A DNA stretch of 64,000 nt from Bradyrhizobium sp. S69 (GTDB lineage Bacteria > Pseudomonadota > Alphaproteobacteria > Rhizobiales > Xanthobacteraceae), in the NCBI RefSeq assembly GCF_009766005.1, contig NZ_LMUK01000046.1, forward strand, positions 1-64,000, written 5' to 3'. Below, piece after piece: positions 1 to 8,097 of this stretch. Made by a program: the position numbers and the translations under genes. Position 1 is the stretch's first letter, and every line of letters starts with the position of its first letter. The notes under the pieces are model-generated. The model was not told the origin of the DNA. It did no database searches and saw only the letters and a program-made list of their open reading frames with translations.

Positions 1-165
1 CGCTGAACCTGTATGCTCGTGTGCGCTTTTTGCTACGTGCATCTTGGCACATGAGACCGCGGGTGCAGCGCGCACCCGGTCTTCCCTGCGCCCTCTTTAT
101 TCGGGGGGCGAATGATTTTTGCAAAACTCGGGCAGATGCCGTCGCGAGATCGCGGAGTTGTGTCT
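1..165 (-). repeat. Dispersed long repeat, truncated copy A
   Basis: This is the reverse-strand, left-truncated copy of a repeat also found at 13926-14362, 48485-49058 and 55735-56453. It carries one arm of the conserved outer stem (CTTCCCTGCGC, 81-91) and the GGGTGC/GCACCC hairpin near 59-77. The other outer arm lies beyond the window edge. Open frames crossing it are low-complexity and resemble no protein, so I read it as non-coding. Confidence 0.8.
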
Positions 166-178
166 CGAACCATCAACG

Positions 179-256
179 TCATTGCGAGGAGCGCTTGCGA
201 CGAAGCAATCCAGCTCTTCCTTGTTGCCTGGATTGCTTCGCTTCGCTCGCAATGAC
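179..256. repeat. REP-like inverted repeat, GTCATTGCGAG family
   Basis: GTCATTGCGAG at 179-189 is mirrored by CTCGCAATGAC at 246-256, with internal GAAGCAATCCA/TGGATTGCTTC-type arms. The same family recurs at 55629-55712 and 61430-61509, and a single arm is near 13886. It is an intergenic palindrome that could fold as a long hairpin. Confidence 0.85.
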
Positions 257-330
257 GATGCTCGCGTTCCGGCTGTTTGAAATGTGAATACGAGTCGTTC
301 GTTGAGGATGAAGCGCCTCCCTACAACGTT

Positions 331-419
331 GTCGTCCCTGCGGACGCAGAACACGGATATGGACACCATCCGGAACGTTGACGGTACGGCGTATGGGTCC
401 CTGCGCGCGCAGGGACGAC
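331..419. repeat. REP-like inverted repeat, GTCGTCCC family
   Basis: GTCGTCCCTGCG at 331-342 is mirrored by CGCAGGGACGAC at 408-419, with an internal TATGGGTCCC segment. It is a diverged member of the family at 55465-55602 and 60573-60691. It lies just downstream of the minus-strand gene ending at 427, so it may also act as a transcript-end hairpin. Confidence 0.75.
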
Positions 420-426
420 AGGCGTT

Positions 427-1584
427 TCACAAAATCGCGTGCGGCAAAAACCGCGAGGTATTACCGGTGATCGGATTTTCGTCCTCGCGGATCGACAGGC
501 CGCAAGGCGCGTGGTCGACCAGCCAGCTTCCGATCACGGGATATTGGCCGGAAAACTCCGGCAGCGGCGCCAGCGCCTGGCGGATAAATCCTTCCGCGCC
601 ATACGGCCCCTCTTGCTCCACCAGGGTTACGCCGGCGCTGACCAGCGCGACGTTGGCGCCCTCGCGCGAATACAGCGGCTTGCGCACAAAGGATGTGCCG
701 AGCCCTGCGGCGTTCGGGTCGTCCTCGAAATAGGCCGGCAGCAGATTGGGGTGACCGGGAAACATCTCCCACAACAGCGGCAGCATGCCCTTGTTGGACA
801 AAAGGCTCTTCCACGGCGGCTCGATCCAACGGGTCGGCGTCTTGGCAAGCTCTGCGCCGAACGCATCGTGAAACATCCATTCCCAGGGATAGAGCTTGAA
901 CGACAGCTCGATCGGACGGTTGTCGAGATCGACGAAGTGGCCGTCATCGGTGAGCCCGATATCCTCGATATCGATCAATGTCGTCGGCAGGCCGGCTTGC
1001 CGGGCGGTGTCTTCGAGATAGGCCAGCGTGCCGGCATCCTCGAGATTTCCCGTCATGCCTGCGAGATGGAGGTGGCGGCCGCCGCCGAGTTTCTTCCACG
1101 CCTCGATCAGGCGCTCATGGATCGAATTGAACTGGTCGGCGCGGCCCGGAATGATGTGCCGCTCGATCGCCTGCTCGAGCCAGGTCCATTGGAATACCGC
1201 GGCCTCGAAGATCGATGTCGGCGTATCGGCGTTGTATTCCAGAAGCTTTGCCGGACCGCGTCCGCTGAAACTGAAGTCGAGCCGGCCATACAGGCTTGGA
1301 TCGTCGCGGTGCCAGCTTGCCGAGATCAGCGGCCAGAAGGCTTCCGGTATCTTCAACCGCCGCAGATATTTTTCGTCGTCGATGGCGCGGCCGACGAGTT
1401 CGAGGCACATCGCGTCGATGTCGCCGGTGGGCGTTTCGATCTGTTGTTCGATCTCATCCAGCGTGAACGCATAATACGCGCGTTCGTCCCAATAGCGCTC
1501 GCCGTCGAATGTATGAAAATCAAATCCGCAGGCGTCGGCGGTGACGCGCCAATCGTCTCGCTCAGGGCAAACGATGCGCCGCAT
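427..1584 (-). CDS. Glutathionylspermidine synthase-like ATP-grasp protein (YgiC/YjfC type)
   Basis: The 385-residue product matches the synthetase half of glutathionylspermidine synthase as found in E. coli YgiC and YjfC: an N-terminal segment with WDERAYYAF, a central LEYNADTPTS motif typical of the family, and a C-terminal ATP-grasp region with RKPLYSREGAN. The amidase half of the bifunctional enzyme is absent. The substrate of these stand-alone forms is not settled; peptide-amine ligation is the family expectation. The ATG at 1584 lies 9 bp after the upstream small gene's stop. The cluster also holds DUF1190-like and DUF350 genes, the usual partners of this family. Confidence 0.88.
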   Translation of the reverse strand: MRRIVCPERDDWRVTADACGFDFHTFDGERYWDERAYYAFTLDEIEQQIETPTGDIDAMCLELVGRAIDDEKYLRRLKIPEAFWPLISASWHRDDPSLYGRLDFSFSGRGPAKLLEYNADTPTSIFEAAVFQWTWLEQAIERHIIPGRADQFNSIHERLIEAWKKLGGGRHLHLAGMTGNLEDAGTLAYLEDTARQAGLPTTLIDIEDIGLTDDGHFVDLDNRPIELSFKLYPWEWMFHDAFGAELAKTPTRWIEPPWKSLLSNKGMLPLLWEMFPGHPNLLPAYFEDDPNAAGLGTSFVRKPLYSREGANVALVSAGVTLVEQEGPYGAEGFIRQALAPLPEFSGQYPVIGSWLVDHAPCGLSIREDENPITGNTSRFLPHAIL

Positions 1585-1593
1585 CGGCAGCTT

Positions 1594-1824
1594 CTAGCCG
1601 CCGCCATGGGCGTGGCCGCCACCGCCGCCATGGCCATGGCCGTGCAGGCGATACGGCGTGCCTCCGAAGCCGCGGGATATCGGCCGGCAATACGGTCTGC
1701 CGTCCGGTCCAGGCTCTACAGTCAAGCCGGGACCGCAGCCGGTTCGCGGCACAAACCCCGCCGATACCGCGCCGACCACCGCGGACCCCATCATCGTCAG
1801 AACAACACGGCGCGAGCGTTTCAT
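1594..1824 (-). CDS. Small Gly/His-rich single-span protein
   Basis: From the ATG at 1824 the product is 76 residues. It begins MKRSRR, has one hydrophobic segment (about residues 6-22, a signal peptide or anchor), and ends in a tail rich in Gly and His (GHGHGGGGGHAHGGG) that could bind metal. I recognise no named family. It sits between the DUF1190-like gene and the ATP-grasp gene, 9 bp before the latter, which argues for co-transcription. An earlier ATG at 1866 would give 90 residues but only adds sequence ahead of a typical basic-then-hydrophobic start. Confidence 0.65.
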   Translation of the reverse strand: MKRSRRVVLTMMGSAVVGAVSAGFVPRTGCGPGLTVEPGPDGRPYCRPISRGFGGTPYRLHGHGHGGGGGHAHGGG

Positions 1825-1968
1825 GGTGCGGCCCAAAGCTGTAAGGGAGAAATTGGCGGGCGCCATTCACGCATGCGCGCCGCGATCAGGCAAGTCCTCG
1901 AATTAAAGTCTCGGAGCCACGTTCTGAAACATATGCGGGACCACGTAGCTTCAGACCGAGGACTGTCA

Positions 1969-2370
1969 CTAGCCGCCGCGGGAAAAATGCGCCGACATCG
2001 CGTGGGCGAACGAACCGAAGCCACCGCGCGTCACGCCGCCCGAACCGGCATCGGAAGAAGCGCCCGACGATGAATGGCTCGAGGTGGAATCGCTGCCGAA
2101 GAAGTAGCTGTGTGACGAATATCCGTGGGTGCTACCCGATGAAGTTACGTGCTGCGAGCAGTCGGTGCCGGGTTGCGACACCGCCGGCGCCGCCAGTCCC
2201 GGCGAGGAAGGCTGGCAGTTCTGGCGCGGCATCAGCGCATAGGCGCTGCCGCCGACCGCGAAGGTGCCCATCAGCAGCAACGCCACATGGCTGGAGCGCT
2301 TCGGCGGCACCGCCGGTTGCGGCGCGATCGGGCCACGCTTGCCAAATTCCTTGTTTGGCGGACGTTCCAT
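1969..2370 (-). CDS. DUF1190/YgiB-like envelope protein
   Basis: The 133-residue product has a basic N terminus, a hydrophobic segment at about residues 27-45 (HVALLLMGTFAVGGSAYAL), a Ser/Gly/His-rich middle and a C-terminal VTRGGFG motif. I recall the same C-terminal motif in E. coli YgiB (DUF1190), whose gene adjoins ygiC. The neighbouring ygiC-like gene here supports that reading. Its role is unknown; it is probably exported or membrane-anchored. It starts 16 bp after the DUF350 stop. The low-complexity middle makes the family match moderate. Confidence 0.7.
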   Translation of the reverse strand: MERPPNKEFGKRGPIAPQPAVPPKRSSHVALLLMGTFAVGGSAYALMPRQNCQPSSPGLAAPAVSQPGTDCSQHVTSSGSTHGYSSHSYFFGSDSTSSHSSSGASSDAGSGGVTRGGFGSFAHAMSAHFSRGG

Positions 2371-2386
2371 GATCAGCGTTCCATGG

Positions 2387-2791
2387 TCAGGTGATCATCG
2401 CGGCCGCGTTGAGCGCGCCGGCCGCCAGCGACGACAGCCCGAGCCAGATCGCCGACGCCATTTCGCCGGCCGCGATCCGCGCCGACAGGTTCGGCACCGG
2501 GATCTTGACGATGAAATAGACCGCGATCTGGACGATCAGCGCGATCGCGCTCCAGATCAGGCAATCCAGCACATTGGCGGAATGGGCGATGGCGCTGACC
2601 ACCGGCAGCACGAAGCCGACAAGGCTCAGGCCCAACGCAATGGCGGCTGCCGGATCGTTGTCGCGGATCAGCTGGAACTCGTTGTGCGGCGTGACGCGGG
2701 TATAGATGAACAAATAGGCCAGCACGGCAACGATGCCGGTGCAGAAATAAACCAGAAACGCCGGCAGTCCGGCCAGGGATTGCAGGATCAT
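2387..2791 (-). CDS. DUF350 inner-membrane protein (YjfL type)
   Basis: This is a 134-residue protein with four evident transmembrane segments: LPAFLVYFCTGIVAVLAYLF, the AAIALGLSLVGFVLPVVSAI region, CLIWSAIALIVQIAVYFIV and the C-terminal small-residue helix. The polar motif between spans 1 and 2 and the overall layout match DUF350/YjfL. In E. coli yjfL lies with yjfC, the same pairing as here. The ATG at 2791 places the first span near the N terminus; an upstream ATG (2833) would add 14 polar residues. It is the first gene of the four-gene minus-strand cluster. Confidence 0.8.
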   Translation of the reverse strand: MILQSLAGLPAFLVYFCTGIVAVLAYLFIYTRVTPHNEFQLIRDNDPAAAIALGLSLVGFVLPVVSAIAHSANVLDCLIWSAIALIVQIAVYFIVKIPVPNLSARIAAGEMASAIWLGLSSLAAGALNAAAMIT

Positions 2792-2894
2792 CTGAAGGCG
2801 CCCCACTCCATTTTCAGCCGCACGGTGGCACATTCCATCTGTCGGTGCACCGGTCCCGGCCGTTCAATCCCCAAAACAAAACAAAAACGCTGCC

Positions 2895-2928
2895 CCAAAA
2901 CAAAAACCCCGCCATTCACGGCGGGGTT
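2895..2928 (-). terminator. Intrinsic terminator of ctrA
   Basis: AACCCCGCC at 2905-2913 pairs with GGCGGGGTT at 2920-2928 (9-bp stem, 6-nt loop). Read on the minus strand it is followed by a T-rich tract (positions 2904 down to 2895). It sits 43 bp past the ctrA stop. Confidence 0.85.
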
Positions 2929-2971
2929 CAGTCGGGAGGAGCGAGCGTTTCGGCTCGCTGGTGATTTGCGA

Positions 2972-3673
2972 TCAGGCGGGAATGCGCTCTTCGACCTCGT
3001 GCGGCTCGCGCAGCACATAGCCGCGGCCCCAGACGGTTTCGATGAAATTGCGGCCTTCGGAGGCGTTGGCGAGCTTCTTGCGCAGCTTGCAGATGAAGAC
3101 GTCGATGATCTTCAGCTCGGGCTCGTCCATGCCGCCATAGAGATGGTTGAGGAACATTTCCTTGGTCAGCGTGGTGCCCTTGCGCAGCGAGAGCAGCTCC
3201 AGCATCTGGTATTCCTTGCCCGTCAGATGCACGCGCTGGCCGCCGACCTCGACCGTCTTGGTGTCGAGATTGACCACGAGGTCGCCGGTCTGGATCACCG
3301 ACTGGGCGTGTCCCTTGGAGCGGCGCACGATCGCATGGATGCGGGCGACCAGTTCGTCCTTGTGGAACGGCTTGGTCATGTAGTCGTCGGCGCCGACGCC
3401 GAGACCCTTGACCTTGTCCTCGATGCCGGCGAGGCCGGAGAGGATCAGAATAGGTGTTTTGATCTTCGACACCCGAAGCTGCTTGAGCACGTCGTACCCC
3501 GACATGTCAGGCAAATTGAGGTCGAGCAGAATAATGTCGTAGTCGTAAAGTTTACCGAGATCGACGCCTTCTTCCCCGAGGTCCGTCGTATAGACGTTAA
3601 AACTCTCGGATTTGAGCATCAGCTCGATCGACTGCGCGACGGCGCTATCATCTTCTATCAGCAATACGCGCAT
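2972..3673 (-). CDS. ctrA: Cell-cycle master response regulator CtrA
   Basis: The 233-residue OmpR/PhoB-type regulator has an N-terminal receiver domain ([20 protein letters not shown] start, phosphoacceptor Asp in [11 protein letters not shown] at about residue 51, the conserved Lys in DDYMTKPF) and a C-terminal winged helix with the CtrA-typical [15 protein letters not shown] and [13 protein letters not shown] stretches. CtrA controls cell-cycle, flagellar and replication genes in alphaproteobacteria after phosphorelay through CckA-ChpT. It is transcribed away from fliI. The C terminus ends HEVEERIPA, longer than the Caulobacter degron-type end, so turnover signals may differ. Identification is secure. 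Confidence 0.97.
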   Translation of the reverse strand: MRVLLIEDDSAVAQSIELMLKSESFNVYTTDLGEEGVDLGKLYDYDIILLDLNLPDMSGYDVLKQLRVSKIKTPILILSGLAGIEDKVKGLGVGADDYMTKPFHKDELVARIHAIVRRSKGHAQSVIQTGDLVVNLDTKTVEVGGQRVHLTGKEYQMLELLSLRKGTTLTKEMFLNHLYGGMDEPELKIIDVFICKLRKKLANASEGRNFIETVWGRGYVLREPHEVEERIPA

Positions 3674-4039
3674 GCCAGTCCCCTATAGTCGCCGCCCCGG
3701 GCGTCAGGTCGGCCGCACTTGCGGCACTCAAAACGCCTTTGAACAACTGATTCGGATCCTGACGACATATGGTTAACAAAATCTGATTCGTATGTGCAAG
3801 CTCTTACCGTGCAATTTTTTTCGAATCGCCCTAAGATATTGCTTCGAAGCAGTTTTTTGTATCCGTTCTCGTTCAAGTTCCACATTAAGAGACGGGCCTA
3901 ACCGACTCCCGCGACTCAACCTTCGTTCTGACGGTCGAGCGCTCTCAGTCACCAAAGACAGTGACGCAATGATTAACGATGCGGGTAAACACGAGGTTAA
4001 GGGCCGGGCTTCAAAGCGTGGAAACTTAAGGTTTTCGCA
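3674..4039. promoter_or_regulatory. Divergent ctrA / fliI promoter region with TTAA-type half sites
   Basis: This 366-bp gene-free, AT-richer stretch separates ctrA from fliI. It holds several GGTTAA/TTAAC half sites of the kind CtrA binds: GGTTAAC at 3771-3777, GATTAAC near 3971, GGTTAA at 3995-4000. None of the pairs shows a clean TTAA-N7-TTAAC spacing, so autoregulation or control of fliI by CtrA is a plausible inference, not a demonstrated site. Confidence 0.4.
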
Positions 4040-5365
4040 ATGAAGGCGCTCGCCCAGCAGATCGACGAGATCGACGGCGTCAATATTTATGGCCGCGTGG
4101 TCGGCGTTCGCGGCTTGATGGTCGAGATCGCCGGGCCGATCCACGCCATGTCGGTGGGCGCCCGTATCGTGATCGAGACCGGGGGCAACCGGTTTATCCC
4201 GTGCGAGGTGATCGGCTTCACCGGCGACAACGCCGTGGTGATGCCGTTCGCAGGCCTCGACGGCGTCCGGCGCGGTTGCCGTGCCGTCATCGCCAATGCC
4301 GCAAGCCAGGTGCGGCCGTCGCCGTCGTGGCTCGGCCGCGTCATCAACGCGATGGGCGAACCGATCGACGGCAAAGGGCCGTTGCCGCAGGGCGCCTCGC
4401 CTATGCCGTTCCGGAATTCGCCGCCGCCGGCGCATTCGCGCAAGCGCGTCGGCGAGCCGCTCGATCTCGGCGTGCGGGCGCTCAATACGTTTCTGACCTG
4501 CTGCCGCGGCCAGCGCATGGGTATCTTCGCCGGCTCCGGCGTCGGCAAGTCGGTGTTGCTGTCGATGTTGGCGCGCAACGTCGATGCGGACATCACGGTC
4601 ATTGGCCTGGTCGGCGAACGCGGCCGCGAGGTGCAGGAATTCCTGCAGGACGACCTCGGCGACGCCGGGCTGGCGCGCTCCGTGGTGGTGGTGGCGACTT
4701 CGGACGAGCCCGCTTTGATGCGGCGGCAGGCGGCCTATCTGACCCTCGCGATTGCCGAATATTTTCGCGACGAAGGCAAATCCGTGCTGTGCCTGATGGA
4801 TTCGGTCACGCGTTTTGCGATGGCGCAGCGCGAAATCGGGCTCTCGGCGGGCGAGCCGCCGACCGCCAAGGGCTATACGCCGACCGTGTTCACCGAATTG
4901 CCGAAGCTGCTTGAGCGCGCCGGTCCCGGCATTGACGCCGGGAGCATCACCGCGATCTTCACGGTGCTGGTGGACGGCGATGACCACAACGAGCCGATCG
5001 CGGACGCGGTCCGCGGCATCCTGGACGGCCACATTGTGATGGAGCGGGCGATCGCCGAGCGCGGACGTTTTCCGGCGATCAACATTCTCAGATCGGTGTC
5101 CCGCACCATGCCGAAAGCGGCCGATCCGGCCTATCTCCCGACCATCATGCGCGGGCGCCAGGTGATGGCGACCTATGCGGATATGGAGGAACTGATCCGG
5201 CTCGGGGCCTACCGGGCGGGTTCCAGTCCCGAGGTGGACGAGGCGATCCGGCTGCATGACCCGCTCGAAGGGTTCCTGCGCCAGGGCAAGGACGAGGTGG
5301 CGAACCTTAACGATGGTTACCGGAAACTAGAGAAAATCCTCGGAAGTTTGGAAACGGAACGCTAA
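4040..5365 (+). CDS. fliI: Flagellar export ATPase FliI
   Basis: The 441-residue protein is the hexameric ATPase of the flagellar type III export apparatus. An N-terminal beta-barrel domain (residues about 1-95) precedes the nucleotide-binding domain with Walker A GSGVGKS (about 165-171) and Walker [20 protein letters not shown] and LPKLLERAG are typical of FliI/F1-beta relatives. The C terminus has the helical region ending [12 protein letters not shown]. It is followed after 112 bp by the FliJ-like gene. ctrA lies divergently upstream, consistent with cell-cycle control of flagellar assembly in this group. Confidence 0.96.
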   Translation: MKALAQQIDEIDGVNIYGRVVGVRGLMVEIAGPIHAMSVGARIVIETGGNRFIPCEVIGFTGDNAVVMPFAGLDGVRRGCRAVIANAASQVRPSPSWLGRVINAMGEPIDGKGPLPQGASPMPFRNSPPPAHSRKRVGEPLDLGVRALNTFLTCCRGQRMGIFAGSGVGKSVLLSMLARNVDADITVIGLVGERGREVQEFLQDDLGDAGLARSVVVVATSDEPALMRRQAAYLTLAIAEYFRDEGKSVLCLMDSVTRFAMAQREIGLSAGEPPTAKGYTPTVFTELPKLLERAGPGIDAGSITAIFTVLVDGDDHNEPIADAVRGILDGHIVMERAIAERGRFPAINILRSVSRTMPKAADPAYLPTIMRGRQVMATYADMEELIRLGAYRAGSSPEVDEAIRLHDPLEGFLRQGKDEVANLNDGYRKLEKILGSLETER

Positions 5366-5477
5366 CTTTGTCAGGCCATCATCATCTCCACTGCACAATC
5401 GAGATGCCGGTGGGGCCCCTTGAGGGATGCCGGTTCTGTCCCGCGTTCAAATTGGGACTTCTGGGGAGTATGAGTCG

Positions 5478-5897
5478 ATGAAGTCACGTGAAACGCTAAT
5501 CCGCCTGAAGAAATTTCAGGTCGATGAGAAGCGTCGAAGGGTCGCCCAGATTGAGGGCATGATCGCCGATTTCCAGCGGATGTCGGTCGACCTGGAACGC
5601 GAAATCCAGACCGAGCAGGAACGCGCCGGAATCAACGATCCTACGCATTTCGCCTATCCGACCTATGCCAAGGCGGCGATCCAGCGCCGGGAAAATCTGA
5701 CCCGGTCCGCCGACGAGCTGCGTATCCAGCTCGAGGACGCCAAGAGCCTTTTGGGGGAAGCTTTCGAGGAACTCAAGAAAGTCGAACTGCTGGACGAGCG
5801 CGACCAGGCGCGCGAGCGCGCTGAGGAGAACGCCCGCGAGCAGGCCGATCTCGACTCGATCGGGCTGATGCGCTCGCGCATCGGGGCGGTCGCCTGA
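5478..5897 (+). CDS. fliJ: FliJ-like flagellar export coiled-coil protein
   Basis: From the ATG at 5478 (GGGGAG ribosome site at 5463-5468) the product is 139 residues. It is almost wholly charged helix, starting MKSRETLIRLKKFQVDEKRR and continuing with heptad-like Leu/Arg/Glu patterns to the C terminus, as expected of FliJ, the general export chaperone that acts as a stalk in the FliI ring. An upstream in-frame ATG at 5427 lacks a good ribosome site. The position directly after fliI supports the call; FliJ sequences are poorly conserved, so the name rests partly on context. Confidence 0.85.
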   Translation: MKSRETLIRLKKFQVDEKRRRVAQIEGMIADFQRMSVDLEREIQTEQERAGINDPTHFAYPTYAKAAIQRRENLTRSADELRIQLEDAKSLLGEAFEELKKVELLDERDQARERAEENAREQADLDSIGLMRSRIGAVA

Positions 5898-5933
5898 GGT
5901 TTTTCCTTATCGTCAGCTGACTGCAACACCATC

Positions 5934-5962
5934 AAAACCCGGGCCGCAAGGTCCGGGTTTTT
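5934..5962 (+). terminator. Intrinsic terminator after fliJ
   Basis: The arms at 5934-5945 and 5950-5961 form a 12-bp stem (one G-T wobble) around GCAA, followed by T-rich sequence. The first copy of the 21-bp direct repeat begins two bases later. Confidence 0.9.
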
Positions 5963-5963
5963 A

Positions 5964-5984
5964 TTTTGCTGTCCACAGGCCGGC
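5964..5984 (+). repeat. 21-bp direct repeat, left copy
   Basis: The 21 bases at 5964-5984 (core GCTGTCCACAGGCCGGC) are identical to 7368-7388. The copies lie 1404 bp apart and bracket the aminotransferase gene. This one sits between the fliJ terminator and the aminotransferase start. Confidence 0.95.
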
Positions 5985-6034
5985 CGTCATGGGGTATGAC
6001 ACCTCGCTTTGAGCGATGTGAACAGGACGTCGAA

Positions 6035-7363
6035 ATGACCATATCTGATGGCGCGGCAAGCGCCGGCTCCCGCGAATTGGCGGGCTTGTCGACCGGGGCG
6101 CTGCGCGAATTTCGGGACCGCGAACGGGCCCGTTACGAAGCGATCAAGGCGCGCGCGACGCCGTACAATCTGGCGCGCGGCAAGCCCGCGACCGATCAGG
6201 TGGCGCTCGCCGACCAATTACTGACAGCGGTCAGCACGCCCGAACAATGCTGGGCCGAGGACGGCAATGATTGCCGGAACTATTACGGCAGCCCGCAAGG
6301 CCTGATCGAAGCGCGCCGGCTGTTTGCGCCGATGCTCGGTGCGCCGCCCGAGCAGGTGCTGGTCGCCAATAATTCGAGTCTCGCGCTGATGCACGACGTG
6401 ATCGTCTATGCGCTGCTCACCGGCGCGCGCGACGGCGCCGTGCCCTGGCGCGACCAGCGTCCGATCCGGTTTCTGTGTCCGTCGCCGGGCTACGACCGCC
6501 ATTTTCAACTCTGCGAGCAATACGGCATCGAGATGATTCCGGTGTCGTTGACCGGTGCCGGGCCTGACATGGAGGAGGTCGAGCGGCTGGCTGCCGATCC
6601 CCAGGTCAAGGGCATGTGGTGCGTTCCCAAATACAGCAATCCGACCGCGGAGACCTATTCATCCGAGACCGTCGCCCGGCTGGCGCGGATGGGCGCGGCC
6701 GACGACTTCCGGCTGTTCTGGGATAACGCCTATGCGGTTCATCACCTGACCGACACGCCCGACCAACTCGACAACGTGCTTGAAGCCTGCGCCGCCGCCG
6801 GCAATCCGGACCGGGCCATCGTGTTCGGCTCGACCTCGAAGATCACTTTCGCGCAAGCCGGTCTCGGCATGCTGGCGACGTCGCCCGCCAATATGCGCTG
6901 GTTCGTCTCGCGCCAGTCGACCCGCACGATCGGGCCTGACAAGCTCAATCAGATGCGTCATGTCCAGGTGCTGCGCAATGACGCCGGCATCGCCACGCAT
7001 ATGGAGCGGCATCGTCGTCTGCTCGAGCCGAAATTCGCCGCCGTGCAGGAGGTGTTCGAGGCCCGGCTCGGCGGCACCGGGGTCGCCGTCTGGACCCAGC
7101 CGCGCGGCGGCTATTTCGTCAGCCTTGATGTGCTCGACCACTGCGCTGAGCGCGTCGTGGCGCTGGCCAAGGCAGCCGGCATCGAAGTTGTGGCGGCGGG
7201 GCGGACCTTTCCGCTCGGCCGTGACCCGCGGGACCGCAACATCCGCATCGCTCCGTCGTTCCCGCCGGCGGACGAGGTTCGCGCGGCGGTCGACGCGTTT
7301 GCCACCTGCGTCCTGGTCGCCGCCACGGAACATCTGCTCGCCGATCGCGGCGTCAATGCATAA
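6035..7363 (+). CDS. PLP-dependent class I aminotransferase (aspartate aminotransferase-like, MocR-type subgroup)
   Basis: From the ATG at 6035 (AGGACG upstream) the product is 442 residues with a complete fold-type I layout: NYYGSPQGLIEAR near the N-terminal substrate loop, VANNSSLALMHD for cofactor phosphate binding, KYSNPTAETYS, LFWDNAYAVHH (Asp contacting the PLP ring nitrogen) and the Schiff-base Lys in FGSTSKITFAQAG. The subgroup is the one usually annotated as putative aspartate aminotransferase; the true substrate cannot be read from sequence. The N terminus carries about 20 residues ahead of the catalytic domain. An exact 21-bp direct repeat flanks the gene, which is odd for a housekeeping locus. 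Confidence 0.9.
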   Translation: MTISDGAASAGSRELAGLSTGALREFRDRERARYEAIKARATPYNLARGKPATDQVALADQLLTAVSTPEQCWAEDGNDCRNYYGSPQGLIEARRLFAPMLGAPPEQVLVANNSSLALMHDVIVYALLTGARDGAVPWRDQRPIRFLCPSPGYDRHFQLCEQYGIEMIPVSLTGAGPDMEEVERLAADPQVKGMWCVPKYSNPTAETYSSETVARLARMGAADDFRLFWDNAYAVHHLTDTPDQLDNVLEACAAAGNPDRAIVFGSTSKITFAQAGLGMLATSPANMRWFVSRQSTRTIGPDKLNQMRHVQVLRNDAGIATHMERHRRLLEPKFAAVQEVFEARLGGTGVAVWTQPRGGYFVSLDVLDHCAERVVALAKAAGIEVVAAGRTFPLGRDPRDRNIRIAPSFPPADEVRAAVDAFATCVLVAATEHLLADRGVNA

Positions 7364-7367
7364 TACG

Positions 7368-7388
7368 TTTTGCTGTCCACAGGCCGGC
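7368..7388 (+). repeat. 21-bp direct repeat, right copy
   Basis: Identical to 5964-5984. It starts 4 bp after the aminotransferase stop codon and ends 114 bp before the sigma-factor ATG, so it could also be a shared upstream element of the two transcription units. Confidence 0.95.
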
Positions 7389-7502
7389 GAATCGACGTGG
7401 TGGACCTAATCGACGCAAGCTATGTTAGACAGGCACGTGGGCAGGATTCCGCCGCGATCGACCGAAGCGATGGGGGCATCGCGAATTGCTAGAGGACGCT
7501 GA

Positions 7503-8048
7503 ATGCTGACGCCGGCTGAACTGGTCTGGCTGATTGCCGCGGTGGCGAAGGGGGATGAGGCCGCTTTTGAGCGGCTTTATGCCGCCACGCGCGCGAAACT
7601 CTTCGGCGTGGTGCTCCGTATCTTGCGCAGACAGGATCTCGCCGAGGAGGTTATCCAGGAGGCCTACGTCAAGATCTGGAACAGCGCCGGGCAGTTCAAT
7701 CCCGGCCTGTCGTCGCCGATCACGTGGATGGCGTCTATTGCCCGAAACCGTGCCATCGACGTCGTGCGCAAGCGAGGCGAAGTCTCGATCGAAGAGGAGC
7801 CAGCGGCCATGGAAGTGGCGGCCGACACTCCAGATCCGCTGGCGCGCCGGGAAATGAGTGAAGAACTGAAGCGTTTGCTGGAGTGCGTCGGGCGGTTGGA
7901 GCCGGATCGGCAGAAGCTCGTGCTGCTGGCCTACTATAACGGCTGGAGCCGAGAGCAGCTGGCGACCAAGTTCGAGACGCCGGTGAATACGGTGAAGACC
8001 TGGCTGCGCCGCAGCATGATGGACATCAGGGAGTGTCTCGGACTCTAG
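7503..8048 (+). CDS. ECF-type RNA polymerase sigma factor (SigK-like)
   Basis: The 181-residue protein has sigma region 2 (AFERLYAATRAKLFGVVLRI, DLAEEVIQEAYVKIWN, ITWMASIARNRAIDVVRKRG) and region 4 (LEPDRQKLVLLAYYNGWS, VNTVKTWLRRSMMDIRECL). Regions 1.1 and 3 are absent, as in ECF factors. The next gene encodes a membrane anti-sigma factor, the usual cognate partner. The 49-bp gap between them contains three short repeats (ACTTTA/GGACTTTAG at about 8057, 8068 and 8086) around the GAGGAGG ribosome site of the anti-sigma gene. The stimulus is unknown. Confidence 0.95.
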   Translation: MLTPAELVWLIAAVAKGDEAAFERLYAATRAKLFGVVLRILRRQDLAEEVIQEAYVKIWNSAGQFNPGLSSPITWMASIARNRAIDVVRKRGEVSIEEEPAAMEVAADTPDPLARREMSEELKRLLECVGRLEPDRQKLVLLAYYNGWSREQLATKFETPVNTVKTWLRRSMMDIRECLGL

Positions 8049-8097
8049 GGGGTCTTAGACTTTACTTGGACTTTAGAGGAGGTTTGGACTTTAGATA

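Noticed and set aside
439-2073. 544-residue plus-strand frame over the GspS-like cluster
   Set aside because: Antisense shadow with no domain features; the minus strand gives recognisable families.
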